DNA from: Siphonodentalium dalli
Taxonomy: Eukaryota > Mollusca > Scaphopoda > Gadilida > Siphonodentaliidae
Reading direction: 5' to 3'
Assembly (NCBI GenBank): GCA_032622095.1
Contig: CP136063.1
Location: 65,919,897-65,983,896, forward strand
Length of the DNA: 64,000 nucleotides
Part shown: positions 11,308 through 21,378 of the stretch, piece after piece
Numbering within the stretch: the stretch's first letter is position 1
How the letters are laid out: the number at the start of each line of letters is the position of its first letter
The notes under the pieces: model-generated
Database searches by the model: none
Told to the model about the DNA's origin: nothing
The model's input: only the letters and a program-made list of their open reading frames with translations
Program-made: the position numbers and the translations under genes

Positions 11308-11478
11308 AATTATGGGTAACTTTTCAGGATCTAGTCGGAAATATGGCTTGTTGCCATTCATCGGAAAGCTCTCGCAGAGAGCTTTTCGGTGAATGGCAAC
11401 AAGCCATATTTCCGACTAAATCCTGAAAAGTTACCCATAATTCTGCTGTGGTTAAGAGGTCGATTAATTAGAGCAAGG
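11308..11478. mobile_element. Right part of the foldback MITE, near-perfect palindrome
   Basis: The arms are about 60 bp: TAACTTTTCAGGAT...GGCTTGTTGCCATTC and its complement, meeting at CTCTCGCAGAGAG. The right arm ends GGTCGATTAATTAGAGCA and lacks the CATTACTG terminus seen in the intact copy at 30583-30795. Confidence 0.7.
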
Positions 11479-11487
11479 AAAAATCTG

Positions 11488-11560
11488 AGTCGCTAATGAG
11501 CAAATCCCACATCGGTCCTAAAGAATTGTTCAGCATGTCCATGTTACAATGGTGGTATAC
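11488..11560. repeat. Inverted partner of 6525-6590
   Basis: The reverse complement of this stretch matches 6525-6590 (CCACCATTGTAACATGGACA, then GACCGATGTGGGATTTGCTC). The two arms flank the whole foldback/DIRS composite, 5 kb apart, with a 12-bp insertion in one arm. Confidence 0.75.
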
Positions 11561-11645
11561 ACACTGCAATCGATGACAGGCATATACACAAAGGTAAGAG
11601 GAGATCTAGATGCCGCAGAACAGAGGGTTTCATGGATACCCAGGT

Positions 11646-12322
11646 TAGTGATGGATCGGTTTTGGTTTTTGTAGTTCGTTTTTTTTTTTTTTAACCAAAT
11701 CCGAAGAACCGAACCGATCGTAATTGAAAAAAAACGGAAAAACGGTTCCCAATTTTAAATTCGGGCAATATACTCTTTTTCTTCTGTTTGTGGCTTTTTC
11801 CTGTTTAAAAAAATGGAAGCGTCTGCTAACTCGAAAACTAAACTAAGTAAATGGTATGAACACTTTGATCGTCTGGACAAGAAGCTCTGCAAATGCCTTC
11901 TGTGCGCAAAACAAGTAGCGGCGGACGAAGGAAACACAAGCAACATCAAATCCCACATGCATCGGGCCCATCTGAGAATTTAACAAGATCTAAAGCGCGA
12001 TCGACGAGGAGAACAACTGCAAAGCAAAAGTGCAAAAACAGATCGCCGAGATCGGTTCAGTGTGATGGGTCAATAAGATTATTTGACAATCAAATACAAT
12101 ATTCAACGTTATTGGGACATTACTCTAATTACGGATACTTTGAAAGTATATATTGGGACATTGACTCTATACTTTCAAAGTAACCGTAATTATACTCAAA
12201 TTGGATGTATTTCAGTATAATTTCACTATATAGTAAAAAAAAACAAAAAACGAACCGAAACAGGTTTTTTTCTCCCAGAAAAACCGAAACACAACCTAAA
12301 AAATCAAAACCGCCCATCACTA
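11646..12322. mobile_element. Non-autonomous hAT element, 677 bp
   Basis: It is flanked by an exact 8-bp target-site duplication, ACCCAGGT (11638-11645 and 12323-12330), the hallmark of hAT transposons. Ends are inverted: TAGTGATGGATCGGTTTT on the left and the complement of AAAACCGCCCATCACTA on the right. Inside are one short BED-finger ORF and a hairpin at 12123-12196. No hAT transposase catalytic domain is present. Confidence 0.9.
11813..11983 (+). CDS. BED-type zinc finger ORF (hAT N-terminal domain only)
   Basis: Starting from ATG 11813, the 56-residue product is a single BED finger. KLSKWYEHFDRLDKK is followed by CKCLLCAKQV (the Cys pair) and NIKSHMHRAHL (the His pair). BED fingers bind DNA at the N terminus of hAT transposases and related proteins. 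Here a TAA follows at once, so the catalytic part is gone. It could act as a DNA-binding fragment if expressed, but it may simply be a remnant. The longer frame at 11893-12183 is a shadow in another phase. Confidence 0.7.
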   Translation: MEASANSKTKLSKWYEHFDRLDKKLCKCLLCAKQVAADEGNTSNIKSHMHRAHLRI

Positions 12323-12537
12323 ACCCAGGTCAGATTAATGTCCAACATAAGTCCCTGGGGTCCACCCACACAGACTCTCCTATGCAGAATGAGTTGTGGG
12401 GCACAAGTAAAGTCATGTCTAATCTATGCCACCATTTGCAGCTTCATATGCAGAGAGAGTCCTCATCTACGAGAAGATCATCAACGATGCAAAGGAGAAC
12501 CACCTTATGAGTGAACATTCTGTTAACGATTGTTTAA

Positions 12538-12916
12538 CCCTTTACCCAACAAACCGGCCAAAACCGGCCAAATAAAGCTTCAACAGCCTAAAATATCTTC
12601 GGTCTGTCTCAATAGAACCATACAAATATGGATATCATTGGAACCGGCTCCTTGACCACATTGTGATGGTTACAGTTATGCCCTGTGCCAATGCATTCTC
12701 TTATATATGCGAGTCGACCATAGGTCGCCTCGCATATATAAGAGAATGCATTGGCCTAAAAAAAACTTTTTACCATTTTTTCTTACACTCTTTAACAATT
12801 TTATAATTTTTAATGTGTTAAGCCAATGCATTCTCTTATATATGCGAGGCGACCTATGGTCGACTCGCATATATAAGAGAATGCATTGGCACAGGGCCCT
12901 TCTGTTGGGTAAAGGG
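12538..12916. mobile_element. piggyBac-like MITE, TIR type CCCTTTACCCAACA, two internal hairpins
   Basis: TTAA flanks both ends (12534-12537, 12917-12920). The left end is CCCTTTACCCAACA and the right end TGTTGGGTAAAGGG. Two long hairpins in opposite order lie inside at about 12684-12755 and 12822-12893. Each arm reads GCCAATGCATTCTCTTATAT then ATGCGAG. Frames encoding repeated MHWHRA/YMRVDHRSPR across this element are hairpin translations, not genes. Confidence 0.92.
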
Positions 12917-13488
12917 TTAAGCATTTTGGGAGATCGTGGAATAACAATGTTCCCCCGATTGTACAGAAGGAACAGGAGATCAGTCATTCGGAACGATACA
13001 AAATCTCTGATACAAAATCTCGGTATATCAAGTCAAAAGCAGAGAATATTTGAGTCTTCTGGGAAGGGTTTGCACTTAACTATGACACTGGAAACAACAT
13101 TTTATTACATAATCCTACCCTTATTCCATTCAATAAACCCATTCTATAAATTTTGATATTAAACGTTTGTTTAATAACAGGAAATAGTGCCAGGTGACCT
13201 TTAACTTCCGGTTTGTCGTATGTTTACATTCCGTACGCTACGTCTCAAATACTTGGGCTCCGAATATTTTTTTCAACAAACTATAATGAATGAAGAGTTT
13301 GAAAAGTCATCTCAATAAATATACGCTATTAAATACGCCAAAAAGTCTTTATTTATCTGGGACTATTTCTTTACGCGGACAAACAACGCATAGTTAAGTG
13401 AAACGACATCGCATGCATTATAGAAGCCGATGTTAGTTTCGCGTACTATTTGTTGATTTATGTATGTTTTGTAGAGGTTCTGGATCAT

Positions 13489-13660
13489 GTAATAAATAGA
13501 ATCTACAACTCGTCCCCAGTTTATAGCGGAATTTTCAAAACTCGTCCAGTAAATTAGGTCTGAACCTCGCCAAAGGCTCGGTCCAGACCTAATTTACTGG
13601 ACTCGTTTTGAAAATTCCGCTATAAACTGGGGACTCATTGTAGATCCTCTATTTACTACA
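13489..13660. repeat. Long imperfect palindrome (foldback)
   Basis: Left arm 13489-13566 and right arm 13580-13660 are complementary over about 75 bp (CCCCAGTTTATAGCGGAATT and complement, CCAGTAAATTAGGTCTG and complement). The loop is 13 bases. No target-site duplication is obvious. Confidence 0.85.
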
Positions 13661-13916
13661 CACGCCCCAAGTTGATATGATCAAAATGAGATTTCAGTAA
13701 CATGCTTGGTGTCAGTTTTCGAAACCAAAAAACTTGAATAGAGACGTATAATCGTGGCACCCCTAATAGAGACTACGTTTGTCCATTTCTCACTATCGAA
13801 AATACAACTAAAATAAATTGAAATTAACACACCCCTTATCTTGTGTAAATATTGGATGAAACTTCGGCATTTTTTTTTTATTATAACCTCTGTTGCCATC
13901 GGTCATTCTATTTCAG

Positions 13917-14545
13917 TTTCAGATAGTCTGGAGAATCCCCAATTATAGAACACCACGATCAGAAGGTGATGACGACAGCTCCACCACCACCAAGCAGCGC
14001 TGGATGAATGACGATTCCAGACGCAAAAAGCAGAACTTCAGCAAAAGATCCCTCATGATGGATAGAACGTTCACAGAAAGGAGGAAGTTTATCATAGACG
14101 ACTGCCCGAGAGTGTCCGAAATAAAGGACAACTACCCTTGTCTCTTTGACGAGGTCGATTTCCTTCGCAATATTAAACTGTTAACTCTTCCATGACTGGA
14201 GCTTTCTGATTTAAAAAAAAAAACATTGTGCCAATGCATATATAAGAGAATACATTGGCCTAACAATATTTACCTAAACCTTGTAAGCCAGTGCATTCTC
14301 TTATACATGCGAGACTCCCTATGGGAGACTCTCATATATAAGAGAATGAACAGGCACAGGATATTTAATGCTTCTCCAGTGCAGCTCCCGTCATGAAAGG
14401 GTTAATTCAGAACTCTCATGCCTCAAATGATGTAAAAATTGGCATCGACAATCAGTTCCAATGGGCAATGTACACAATGCCTAAAAAAAGTGGTCCCCCA
14501 ATAGAGAATACACCAATCGGTTTATATTTTGCATATGCAAAATAG
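13917..14545 (+). pseudogene. Unknown open frame (candidate exon) interrupted by a MITE
   Basis: After a good acceptor (TTCTATTTCAG) an open frame encodes a charged, Ser/Thr-rich stretch (SEGDDDSSTTTKQRWMND) and then FIIDDCPRVSEIKDNYPCLF, which looks like real protein. At LRNIKL the TTAA of the MITE at 14185-14401 breaks it, and the frame then stops within the MITE. On the far side the same frame reopens at TTAATTCAG for 47 codons, to a TAG at 14543-14545. The VSEIKDNYPCL pattern recalls the C-terminal region of SAM-domain-containing proteins of unknown function, but I cannot assign it. Confidence 0.4.
14185..14401. mobile_element. Short piggyBac-like MITE, TIR type CYCTTYCATGAC, inside an open frame
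   Basis: TTAA flanks both sides (14181-14184, 14402-14405). The ends are CTCTTCCATGACTGGAGCT on the left and AGCTCCCGTCATGAAAGGG on the right, a third terminal-repeat type. It carries two degenerate versions of the GCCAATGCATTCTCTTATA hairpin. At 217 bp it is the shortest member here. Confidence 0.8.
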
Positions 14546-14764
14546 AGCCCATTCTAATTCCTAGCTTCCAGACATCTCATGAAAATATTTGCAGAAGATT
14601 TGGCTGGGATAAAAATGGTCATATATTTAGAACCATTAGCATTTATATAAGACAAAGTATAATTAGGGATGATGGATACATAGCATTTGCCCCATGACTT
14701 TGTATGTTGCAACAATTACTGGCACCTGAAACTACACACACACTGTTCTTATCTTGAATCCACA

Positions 14765-14945
14765 GCTGGCAGAGGAATACACAGGACTGACTGCATGCGA
14801 TCTATCCAGTTCAATGCTCAGTGAGATGCAAGTGTATGCTGGTCAAATAATTAAACCTACACCATCGACGACGGCTCTGCTCAAAGGAAAAAGAAGCATC
14901 AGCCCGGCAACGCATGATTCTTACAGAAGAAGTGTTAGCTCTTAG
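14765..14945 (+). CDS. Candidate terminal exon, unknown
   Basis: An acceptor-like CTTGAATCCACAG precedes a 59-codon open frame (LAEEYTGLTACDLSSS ... SYRRSVSS) ending in TAG. The composition is protein-like but no family is recognised. The link to neighbouring exons is unknown. Confidence 0.22.
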
Positions 14946-17060
14946 GCTTTTTAACCATATCTAGTAGCCTTCACAGTGGGTTTGAAACATGTTGGTTTAT
15001 GAAACAAACAAACAGAGAACATACTTGGATATAACCACGGTTTATAAACAGGTGTAAAATACTTAACAAAATCAAGACTTTGTTTACTAACACTAATTCT
15101 GAAACTTTTTTATCTTAGCTTTTTTCTGTATACATCATATTTTTCATACGGTATCAAAACAACGATGTACAGCAACAAAGATATGTCGTGTCCGTACTTA
15201 TTCACACTTTTTCTTTTCCTCATCAAACTCAGATTTATCACCCATGAACATATAAAATGATTTATACCTCCGTAATGTATCCTTTTGTTGAACGGTAACT
15301 TAAAATTTCATGTAGTAGATTGGCGGTAATTTCAACTAAAACCTTCAACTGATTATTCGTGATCGATGTCAATAATCGATGGTCTCCACTAGAGCTATTA
15401 TTATGTGAGAGATCTTATGGTCAATTATAGGTGTGCTAATATGGGGCACACTTGAAGCCATGGCACTTGTGTGTAATGACATGAACATCTATAAAAAGAA
15501 CTACATTATAGTAATATATATATTAAGCAATATATTATTAATATTTCTATATAGAGATTTCGCGATGTGATCAATATTATTATCATACGTCAACATCACC
15601 GATCACCAAAGTCATAGTTAGTCCAAAAAATAAGCAACATGTGATATCCCGGCAACACCACTATGAAGTTCACAATATGTAAGGATATTTCCAGCCCAAA
15701 ATGCACTTTCAAGTTTGATATTTTCACGGACTCTGAGATGTAATTACAATTAATAACCTCGGTTTCCTTATATAATCTAATTACAGTTTAAAAGTGTCAT
15801 ACCTAATGACAAACTGTTCCGTTCATCAAACATTTTACAATTTATAAGTTTATAAGTTTGTGATTTTGTAAGATGCCTTTTAGATTTGTAATTACCTGAG
15901 GAAACAGATATTATATCTTAATAAATTGTATAAATGTATATCCACTTAATCAGGGTTTCCGCCAGGGGGATTTTAATGAGTCCGTATTGGGGAAACATAA
16001 CTCGACGAGAAGACCATGGTTCGTCCTGTTGGTCGAAAATTTTGTTATTTGTCACTGAAAAGTAGCCATTTCCTTGAACCTGAGATAATCACAAAGCAAT
16101 CCAAAGCTAAGTATGTTACGCAAGTCAATCATTTCCGTGGGTGCATTAATTGTGTTGATGGTATCCAGATCATTAATCATGTAATTACGCACGTTAGGTT
16201 TTATCAGGGTTTATCTACAGGGGATATTTATAGCAGCGTAATGTCAATGGTAGCAAAATCTTTCAAACGAAATCGGAATGCGTAGCTTGTTCAATAGTCT
16301 GCACTAGTCCAATAACTATAGTGACGACCACTGCTATAGAACAGAGTTTTGGCCAACGTGTTATAAAATATAATTGAATTTTGGCGGGAAATGTGAACAC
16401 GTGCGTCATTGTAAAATGAAAATGAATCGCAGAATATGAACTCCGCAGAGGGACCCATTAATTATATAGTACCATAGCACGGGGATCTCTGAGCATCAGT
16501 AGTTTCATCCATGGAAATCCCGTGTACAAAAATCTCCCGACTCAGCAGTTTGACATTCTTTGATCAAATTATGTAATCGTACCATAGCATGGGATCTCCG
16601 ATCGTGAGTAGTTTCGTCCACGGAAATCCCGTGTACAAAAATATCCATACTCGGCACTCAGACATTCTTTGATGTCACCGCGACATGTATCACACTGTGT
16701 ACATGTATATAACGTCGCTATTTCAATGCACACCAACCATTACGTTGTAGTTTTGGCGCTTTTATTTCAAAGGGTTATACCTGTACACTGTGCGCAATTG
16801 ACCCGCTTTTTCACCAGTATTATGTAAACCAACACCCCCCCCCCCCCCCCCAAACTCCCGTTGCAACCGGATTTTTTATGGCATATTGCTATTTACTTTT
16901 GGAACATGTATGAATCAAACAGATCAACTGCAAGGGGAATGAGGCCATCCTATGCCAGAGGCTAAGCCATACTAACAGAAACCATGACTTAATAGTTGCA
17001 GGTTGTTATCGGTCACTTCATGCTCACACACATCTTTGATTTACTTCGTTTCCGTCTTTC
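14946..17060. other. Non-coding stretch with two ~110-bp diverged repeats and a poly-C run
   Basis: No gene recognised. Two related segments begin near 16466 and 16575 (TACCATAGCA...GGGATCTC, then GTGTACAAAAAT and GACATTCTTTGAT). A poly-C run lies at 16835-16850. The 89-codon frame at 16016-16285 has no recognisable motif. Confidence 0.5.
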
Positions 17061-17079
17061 GCATATGCAAGTGTGCACA

Positions 17080-17342
17080 TTAGGAAACCGAACTGCGAAC
17101 AGAAGAAACTCTTCCGGGTGGTTTTAAATGTGTGGCCAGAGCCAGATGAGCAAGAAACTATTGTCACCAACATGGGGGATGTCAGAGATTTTAAACAAAT
17201 TCCTGTTAATATACTGTCAGCAACAATCAATGAAGACCTTTCAAACATTGTCTCAATTTGTCCTACAGAAACTACATGTGAAAAAGATCTGATTGATTTG
17301 AGTCCTTCAAACGGAAAAATAATTAGGACAACGTGTATACAG
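17080..17342 (+). CDS. Candidate internal exon, unknown
   Basis: The frame encodes a compact, protein-like segment (KLFRVVLNVWPEPDEQE ... TTCEKDLIDLSPSNGK). It ends at a consensus donor, TATACAG|GTTAGT, beyond which the frame stops. A possible acceptor is CATATGCAAG at about 17070. No family is recognised. It may belong with the exon at 18457-18702 (same strand, next open piece). Confidence 0.3.
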
Positions 17343-17633
17343 GTTAGTTAATATCTCATAATAATTAACAATTATAGTCTAAAAATACATGTATGTCGGC
17401 AGTAATATTTCAAGATAGGTTTAGAAAATCCATACCGAAACAAGGGAAAAAAAATGAATTTAACGACAAGGGTACAATCTTTGCATTAACACCCAATTAA
17501 TAATGGGTTGGTCCTGCGTGATTTTAAGATCCGATTAATGTTTCATTTGGCTTTGTTCGAAAAAATCAAACTGGGACAATCTTGAGGAAAATCGCAGTTA
17601 ACATGTAAATATGATGTTCTATCTTTCTGGAGA

Positions 17634-18115
17634 TGTCCTGGGGGCTGTATTAGGTGGTCCTGGGGGCTGTATTAGGTGGTCCTGGGGGCTGTATTAGGTG
17701 GTCCTGGGGGCTGTATTAGGTGGTCCTGGGGGCTGTATTAGGTGGTCCTGGGGGCGGTATTAGGTGGTCCTGGGGCGGTATTAGGTGGTCCTGGGGGTCT
17801 GTATTAGGTGGTCCTGGGGGCTGCATTAGGTGGTCCTGGGGGCTGCATTAGGTGGTCCTGGAGGCTGCATTAGGTGGTCCTGGGGGCTGTATTAGGTGGT
17901 TCTGGGGGCTGTATTAGGTGGTTCTGGGGGCTGTATTAGGTGGTCCTGGGGGCTGTATTAGGTGGTCCTGGGGGTGGTATTAGGTGGTCCTGGGGGCTGT
18001 ATTAGGTGGTCCTGGGGGCTGTATTAGGTGGTCCTGGGGCGGTATTAGGTGGTCCTTGGGGCTCTATTAGGTGGTCCTGGGGTCTGTATTAGATGGTTTT
18101 GGGGGCTGTATTAGA
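17634..18115. repeat. 22-bp G-rich minisatellite, about 21 copies
   Basis: The unit is GGTCCTGGGGGCTGTATTAG plus GT, with point variants (GGCGGT, CTGCATT). The G5 runs every 22 bp on one strand could form G-quadruplexes. It lies in an apparent intron between two candidate exons. Confidence 0.95.
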
Positions 18116-18456
18116 TGGCGAGGGTGAATTAGGGCCCAACAACAGATTTGGGTTGGAATATTTATTCTGAATGTAATTAGTGCTGGGACAGTTGTCCGGA
18201 TATCCGGTGACGGTTCGGTTATGCATGTCAACCGGTTAGAGGAGGAGGCCACAACTGGATAACAGTACTATTGATAAGTCTGTGTCAGTCTGCGAATCAC
18301 TTGCTACACATTCGATGCCAATTTCCTTTGGCGGCCTTACATGATTGGTGGCATATAAACTCATTCAGATTTCCATGAGTTGCAGTTGTAGCCCATATAT
18401 ATCTCGGTATTCCCGGGACCTCTCAGTCCCGTCTGAACGGGTGTTTTCCGTTGCAG

Positions 18457-18702
18457 GAAATACACCACAGTGACGGGCCAGTTTGGACTCGGGACACCGT
18501 GGATAAATTAATTTTTATTCGGGAATATATCAGAAAAGGGTCGTATCAACTACCAGAAGTACCAGAGGAAAAGAATGATGAAGCTGTCCAGCCCGGCCCA
18601 TCAGACCCACTGTTGTCGACTTGGAACCACCAGAGTGACCTGCATGAACTCCGTGAACTGTTTGAACAAGTCAAGAAACTTAAGATATCAAATTATCAAT
18701 GA
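18457..18702 (+). CDS. Candidate terminal exon, unknown
   Basis: A strong acceptor (TTTTCCGTTGCAG) opens an 81-codon frame that encodes EIHHSDGPVWTRDTVDKL, a short Pro/Glu-rich part, then a helical tail HELRELFEQVKKLKISNYQ, ending in TGA. It looks like a genuine C-terminal exon, but no domain is recognised. The Rep fossil starts only about 90 bp downstream. Confidence 0.4.
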   Translation, partial: EIHHSDGPVWTRDTVDKLIFIREYIRKGSYQLPEVPEEKNDEAVQPGPSDPLLSTWNHQSDLHELRELFEQVKKLKISNYQ

Positions 18703-18788
18703 TGTGTTAAGATAACTTTATTTTTATTTCCTAAATAAGCCATATATGCGCATAACGATGAGCGAATTCAGACCGGTGACATGTGGAA

Positions 18789-19625
18789 GTGCTGAGAAGA
18801 ACAAACACAGAAATCTTCAATGCTGGGTCTTCACTATCAATAATTATTAATCTTACACAAGGTGACATCAATGGAGTCAAGAGATTCATTACCAAGGATA
18901 CGTGTCTTTTTGGCATCTTTGGCCAAGAAGTCAGCGGTAATAGCACACCTCGTTTGCCAGGCTTTCTCAGTCTCAAGAAACGAACACAAATTATGCAAAT
19001 ATGTACTGATATGTCAAGCCGCACTCGTCTTCAGGAAGCTCCCGGCTGTGATAACAAGAATGATGTGTACTGCAGGAAGTAGGGACATATACTAATCAGT
19101 TGGAGAACCAGCTCTTAATGATGCTAATCTCTTAAATATGATCAAAGGTCATCTAAGACGGCTCGCGCTTTTGTGCAGAGACGACTCGACAGACAACCAT
19201 ACCGCATCATGGCTGATCCAACCCCAACTATGCTTGCGGCTGCAAAGCTATGGAGGAATGTATCTTATTGCATCGGAGAGACTAACTGCATTCAACTGAA
19301 AATATAATTATCTAGTACTGTTTGGAAAAATGGCAGTTAAACATTCTACAGCTAGCGGTGAAAACACCAGACAAATGTAATATTCACTGTTACTTCGATC
19401 CAACAGGCGGAATTGGAAAAATGATGCTAAGTAAATACATTGTGGCTATCGGTGACTGCATAAGGATGAAGAACGGGAAGACAGCGGACCTTAAGTATGC
19501 TTATAATGGAGAACGGGAAGACAGCGGACCTTAAGTATGCTTATAATGGAGAAAGAATCGTCATCTTTGACTCTAGTTGATCCCAATAAGAACAATCCAA
19601 CAGGGGATCTTAGTCTGAAGAAGAG
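18789..19625 (+). pseudogene. Endogenous CRESS-DNA virus Rep fossil (HUH endonuclease plus S3H helicase)
   Basis: Pieces in three frames line up in the order of a circovirus-like Rep. Motif I FTINN is at 18830-18844. In the next frame come NLTQGDINGVKRFI, FGIFGQEVSG, motif II as TPRLPGF (the expected His is lost) and motif III YCRK with the nicking Tyr retained. Later comes the helicase: EKWQLNILQL, a Walker A-like DPTGGIGKMM (the Ser/Thr after GK is replaced), DCIRMKNGKTADLKYAY, and Walker B-like RIVIFD. Stops, frameshifts and a 36-bp tandem duplication (19473-19544) break it, and the C terminus is missing. In a live virus Rep nicks and unwinds the circular genome. Here it is an integrated relic. 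Confidence 0.82.
19473..19544. repeat. 36-bp tandem duplication inside the Rep fossil
   Basis: The stretch beginning GAACGGGAAGACAGCGGACC and ending TTATAATG occurs twice in direct succession. It repeats the coding of the NGKTADLKYAYN segment in frame. It is a post-integration change. Confidence 0.85.
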
Positions 19626-19689
19626 CTTTTGATTTTACAATAACACCTCATTCCTAATAAATTATAAAATCATATTTTTGAACACTTTA

Positions 19690-19809
19690 CTGATCCCTGG
19701 GATTGAACTATGCCTGCTTATCTGTGTATATCAGTATAATTATGTAATTATTTAAATACTATTTCCTTTTTTTTTGCAGCTTCAAGAAAATCATGCCCTG
19801 AAAAAAAAA
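19690..19809 (+). other. 5' part of duplicated exon-like segment, copy 1
   Basis: Intron-like sequence (CTGATCCCTGGGATTGAAC ... TTTTTTTGCAG) is followed by CTTCAAGAAAATCATGCC. A diverged copy of the same order occurs at 22097-22330. The MULE at 19810 interrupts this copy and the exon resumes at 21782. Confidence 0.5.
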
Positions 19810-20329
19810 GGGTCCGTGTCGTTTCGGTCCAGAGACGTTTCGGCTCAGTTTTAAGCCGAAACGTCTCACTTATTGAGCCGAATCGTCTCAACTTTTTCTG
19901 AGTTTTGGTGATATTTACTTTGAATATTTCGTGCATTTATGAGTTGTTATGAGGGAATTTTGTTATGAAATGTGACTTTTGATGACATTTTCGTTGCGTA
20001 ATTCAGTATGTATTTATGACTTATACCAATAAGATATTTTAATACAATGTGACTATAGCGGTGATTTTCTTTGCGTATTTGTGAATGAAATGTGACTTTG
20101 TTTGATGTTGTTTGATGTTATTCACACTTTAACTCGGTTATTGCATTACATTTGTCACTCAGACACATAGTGAGAACTGATTAGAGGTTGTTTCTGACAA
20201 CCGGCCAACTTCTATCAGTGTTTGTTTAGGGTTCCTAGAGTATATTAAGTATGGGATACTGCTCTGTTCATATCATCTTGAAATCGTTCAACATGCAGTA
20301 CAACCTTCGTCGACAAGCTACAACCGAGG

Positions 20330-20458
20330 AAAGCCCTCCCGACAACCCTTGCATCAAGGCATCAAGTGTGAGAAAGACGTCTCGTCATACCAACAAGCCG
20401 TAGACTGCGACTCGTGTGGTCGTTGGCAGCACCGAAAATGCGATACCAACATCCCACA
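20330..20458 (+). pseudogene. MULE-associated Cys/His finger exon fragment
   Basis: In one frame the sequence encodes IKCEKDVSSYQQAVDCDSCG then RWQHRKCDTNIPQ. This PHD-like Cys/His pattern is common at the front of animal MULE transposases. An upstream ATG (20294) lies in another frame, so a splice or frameshift separates them. Confidence 0.55.
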
Positions 20459-20599
20459 AAGTATATATAACTAATAATATTATTAATTAATTTCAAGTTA
20501 TTTTTGTTTACTCGTTTCTCCAAATCATTGGATTATTAGTATTAATACCAACCACGCATTAAGCTGTGAGATAAGATATGAGATAAGCCGTCAATTAGC

Positions 20600-20763
20600 A
20601 CAACCTAAACCTACCTGCGACGCCATATCACCGCAAGCCAACACCGAGAAATTGCGGGAATTCGTCTCATACATAGCTGACCAATGGATTAACAACAACA
20701 ACTTTCCGATATCCGAGTGGTGCATCTTCGAACATTCTGTTCGCACGAACAATCACATTGAAG
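20600..20763 (+). pseudogene. MULE transposase exon (late catalytic region)
   Basis: The open frame encodes NTEKLREFVSYIADQWINNN then FPISEWCIFEHSVRTNNHIE and ends at a donor, GAAG|GTAAAT. The RTNNxIE block holds the third acidic residue of MULE transposases. It joins in phase to the exon at 21028. Confidence 0.7.
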
Positions 20764-21027
20764 GTAAATATCTACTTTTGTACCTCAGTTTTTTAAATTA
20801 CAAAAATAAATATTTATAATAAAATATATTTAAAAATATTACAATGTGTTCTATTACAAAGTCTTTTCAATGGCATTTCGATATAGTAATATTTTATTGG
20901 AAAACGACATCAATATTCTTAGTAGTAACGTTGAGGATTATTCTTTCCCATTATACTTTGCCATTTTCATAACCTCTTTTTCATATTATTCTTTGCCATT
21001 TTCATAACCTCTGTTTTATACTTTTAG

Positions 21028-21287
21028 CTTGGCACAGGCGAATGAATAGCAAGGCGGGTCAGCGGCAAAGTTTTTACAAACTGGTACCAATTCTGCATGT
21101 CGAGGCAGACCACGTCGAGATCTCCGTGGCAGCTCGTGACCTTGAGACAGATCACAGAACCAAGTACACCAGGATCGACTTGGCGATTGAAGGGTTGTGG
21201 CAACAATATAGACAGAAGACCGTAACGAAGACAGTGTTTCTGCTAAAGTGCAACGCAATTTACAAGATGGGAAAGAAGAAGAACTAG
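21028..21287 (+). CDS. MULE transposase C-terminal exon
   Basis: The acceptor ATACTTTTAG opens a frame reading WHRRMNSKAGQRQSFYKLVP and ending NAIYKMGKKKN-stop. WHRRMN follows the RTNNHIE block of the previous exon, as expected for MULE transposases. The frame is intact, but the catalytic first half of the enzyme is missing. Confidence 0.7.
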
Positions 21288-21378
21288 TGCTATAATAATT
21301 GTGATGAGAACTGACACATGTATATAAAGTGCTTTTGTGATGTGATGTGATGTGTGACATTGTTCGGTTTTTCATATA

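Larger units (their letters stand above)
6849..11313 (+). mobile_element. DIRS-type tyrosine-recombinase retrotransposon, decayed
   Basis: The gene order is gag-like ORF, RT plus RNase H, then tyrosine recombinase, all on the plus strand. This is the layout of DIRS-order elements, which integrate with a recombinase instead of a DDE integrase. The ends carry the family's typical split inverted repeats. 6849-6893 pairs with 10915-10958, 6885-6920 pairs with 11188-11230, and 10955-11041 pairs with 11226-11312. AATTAT occurs at both outer junctions. Every ORF carries stops or frameshifts, so the copy is dead. It sits inside a foldback MITE (6810-6854 / 11308-11478). Confidence 0.85.

Noticed and set aside
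12676..13156. Frames encoding repeated YMRVDHRSPRIYKRMHW-type peptides on both strands (also near 3.8, 56.7, 58, 60.3 and 61.6 kb)
   Set aside because: They are translations of the MITE hairpin arms, present on both strands because the sequence is palindromic.
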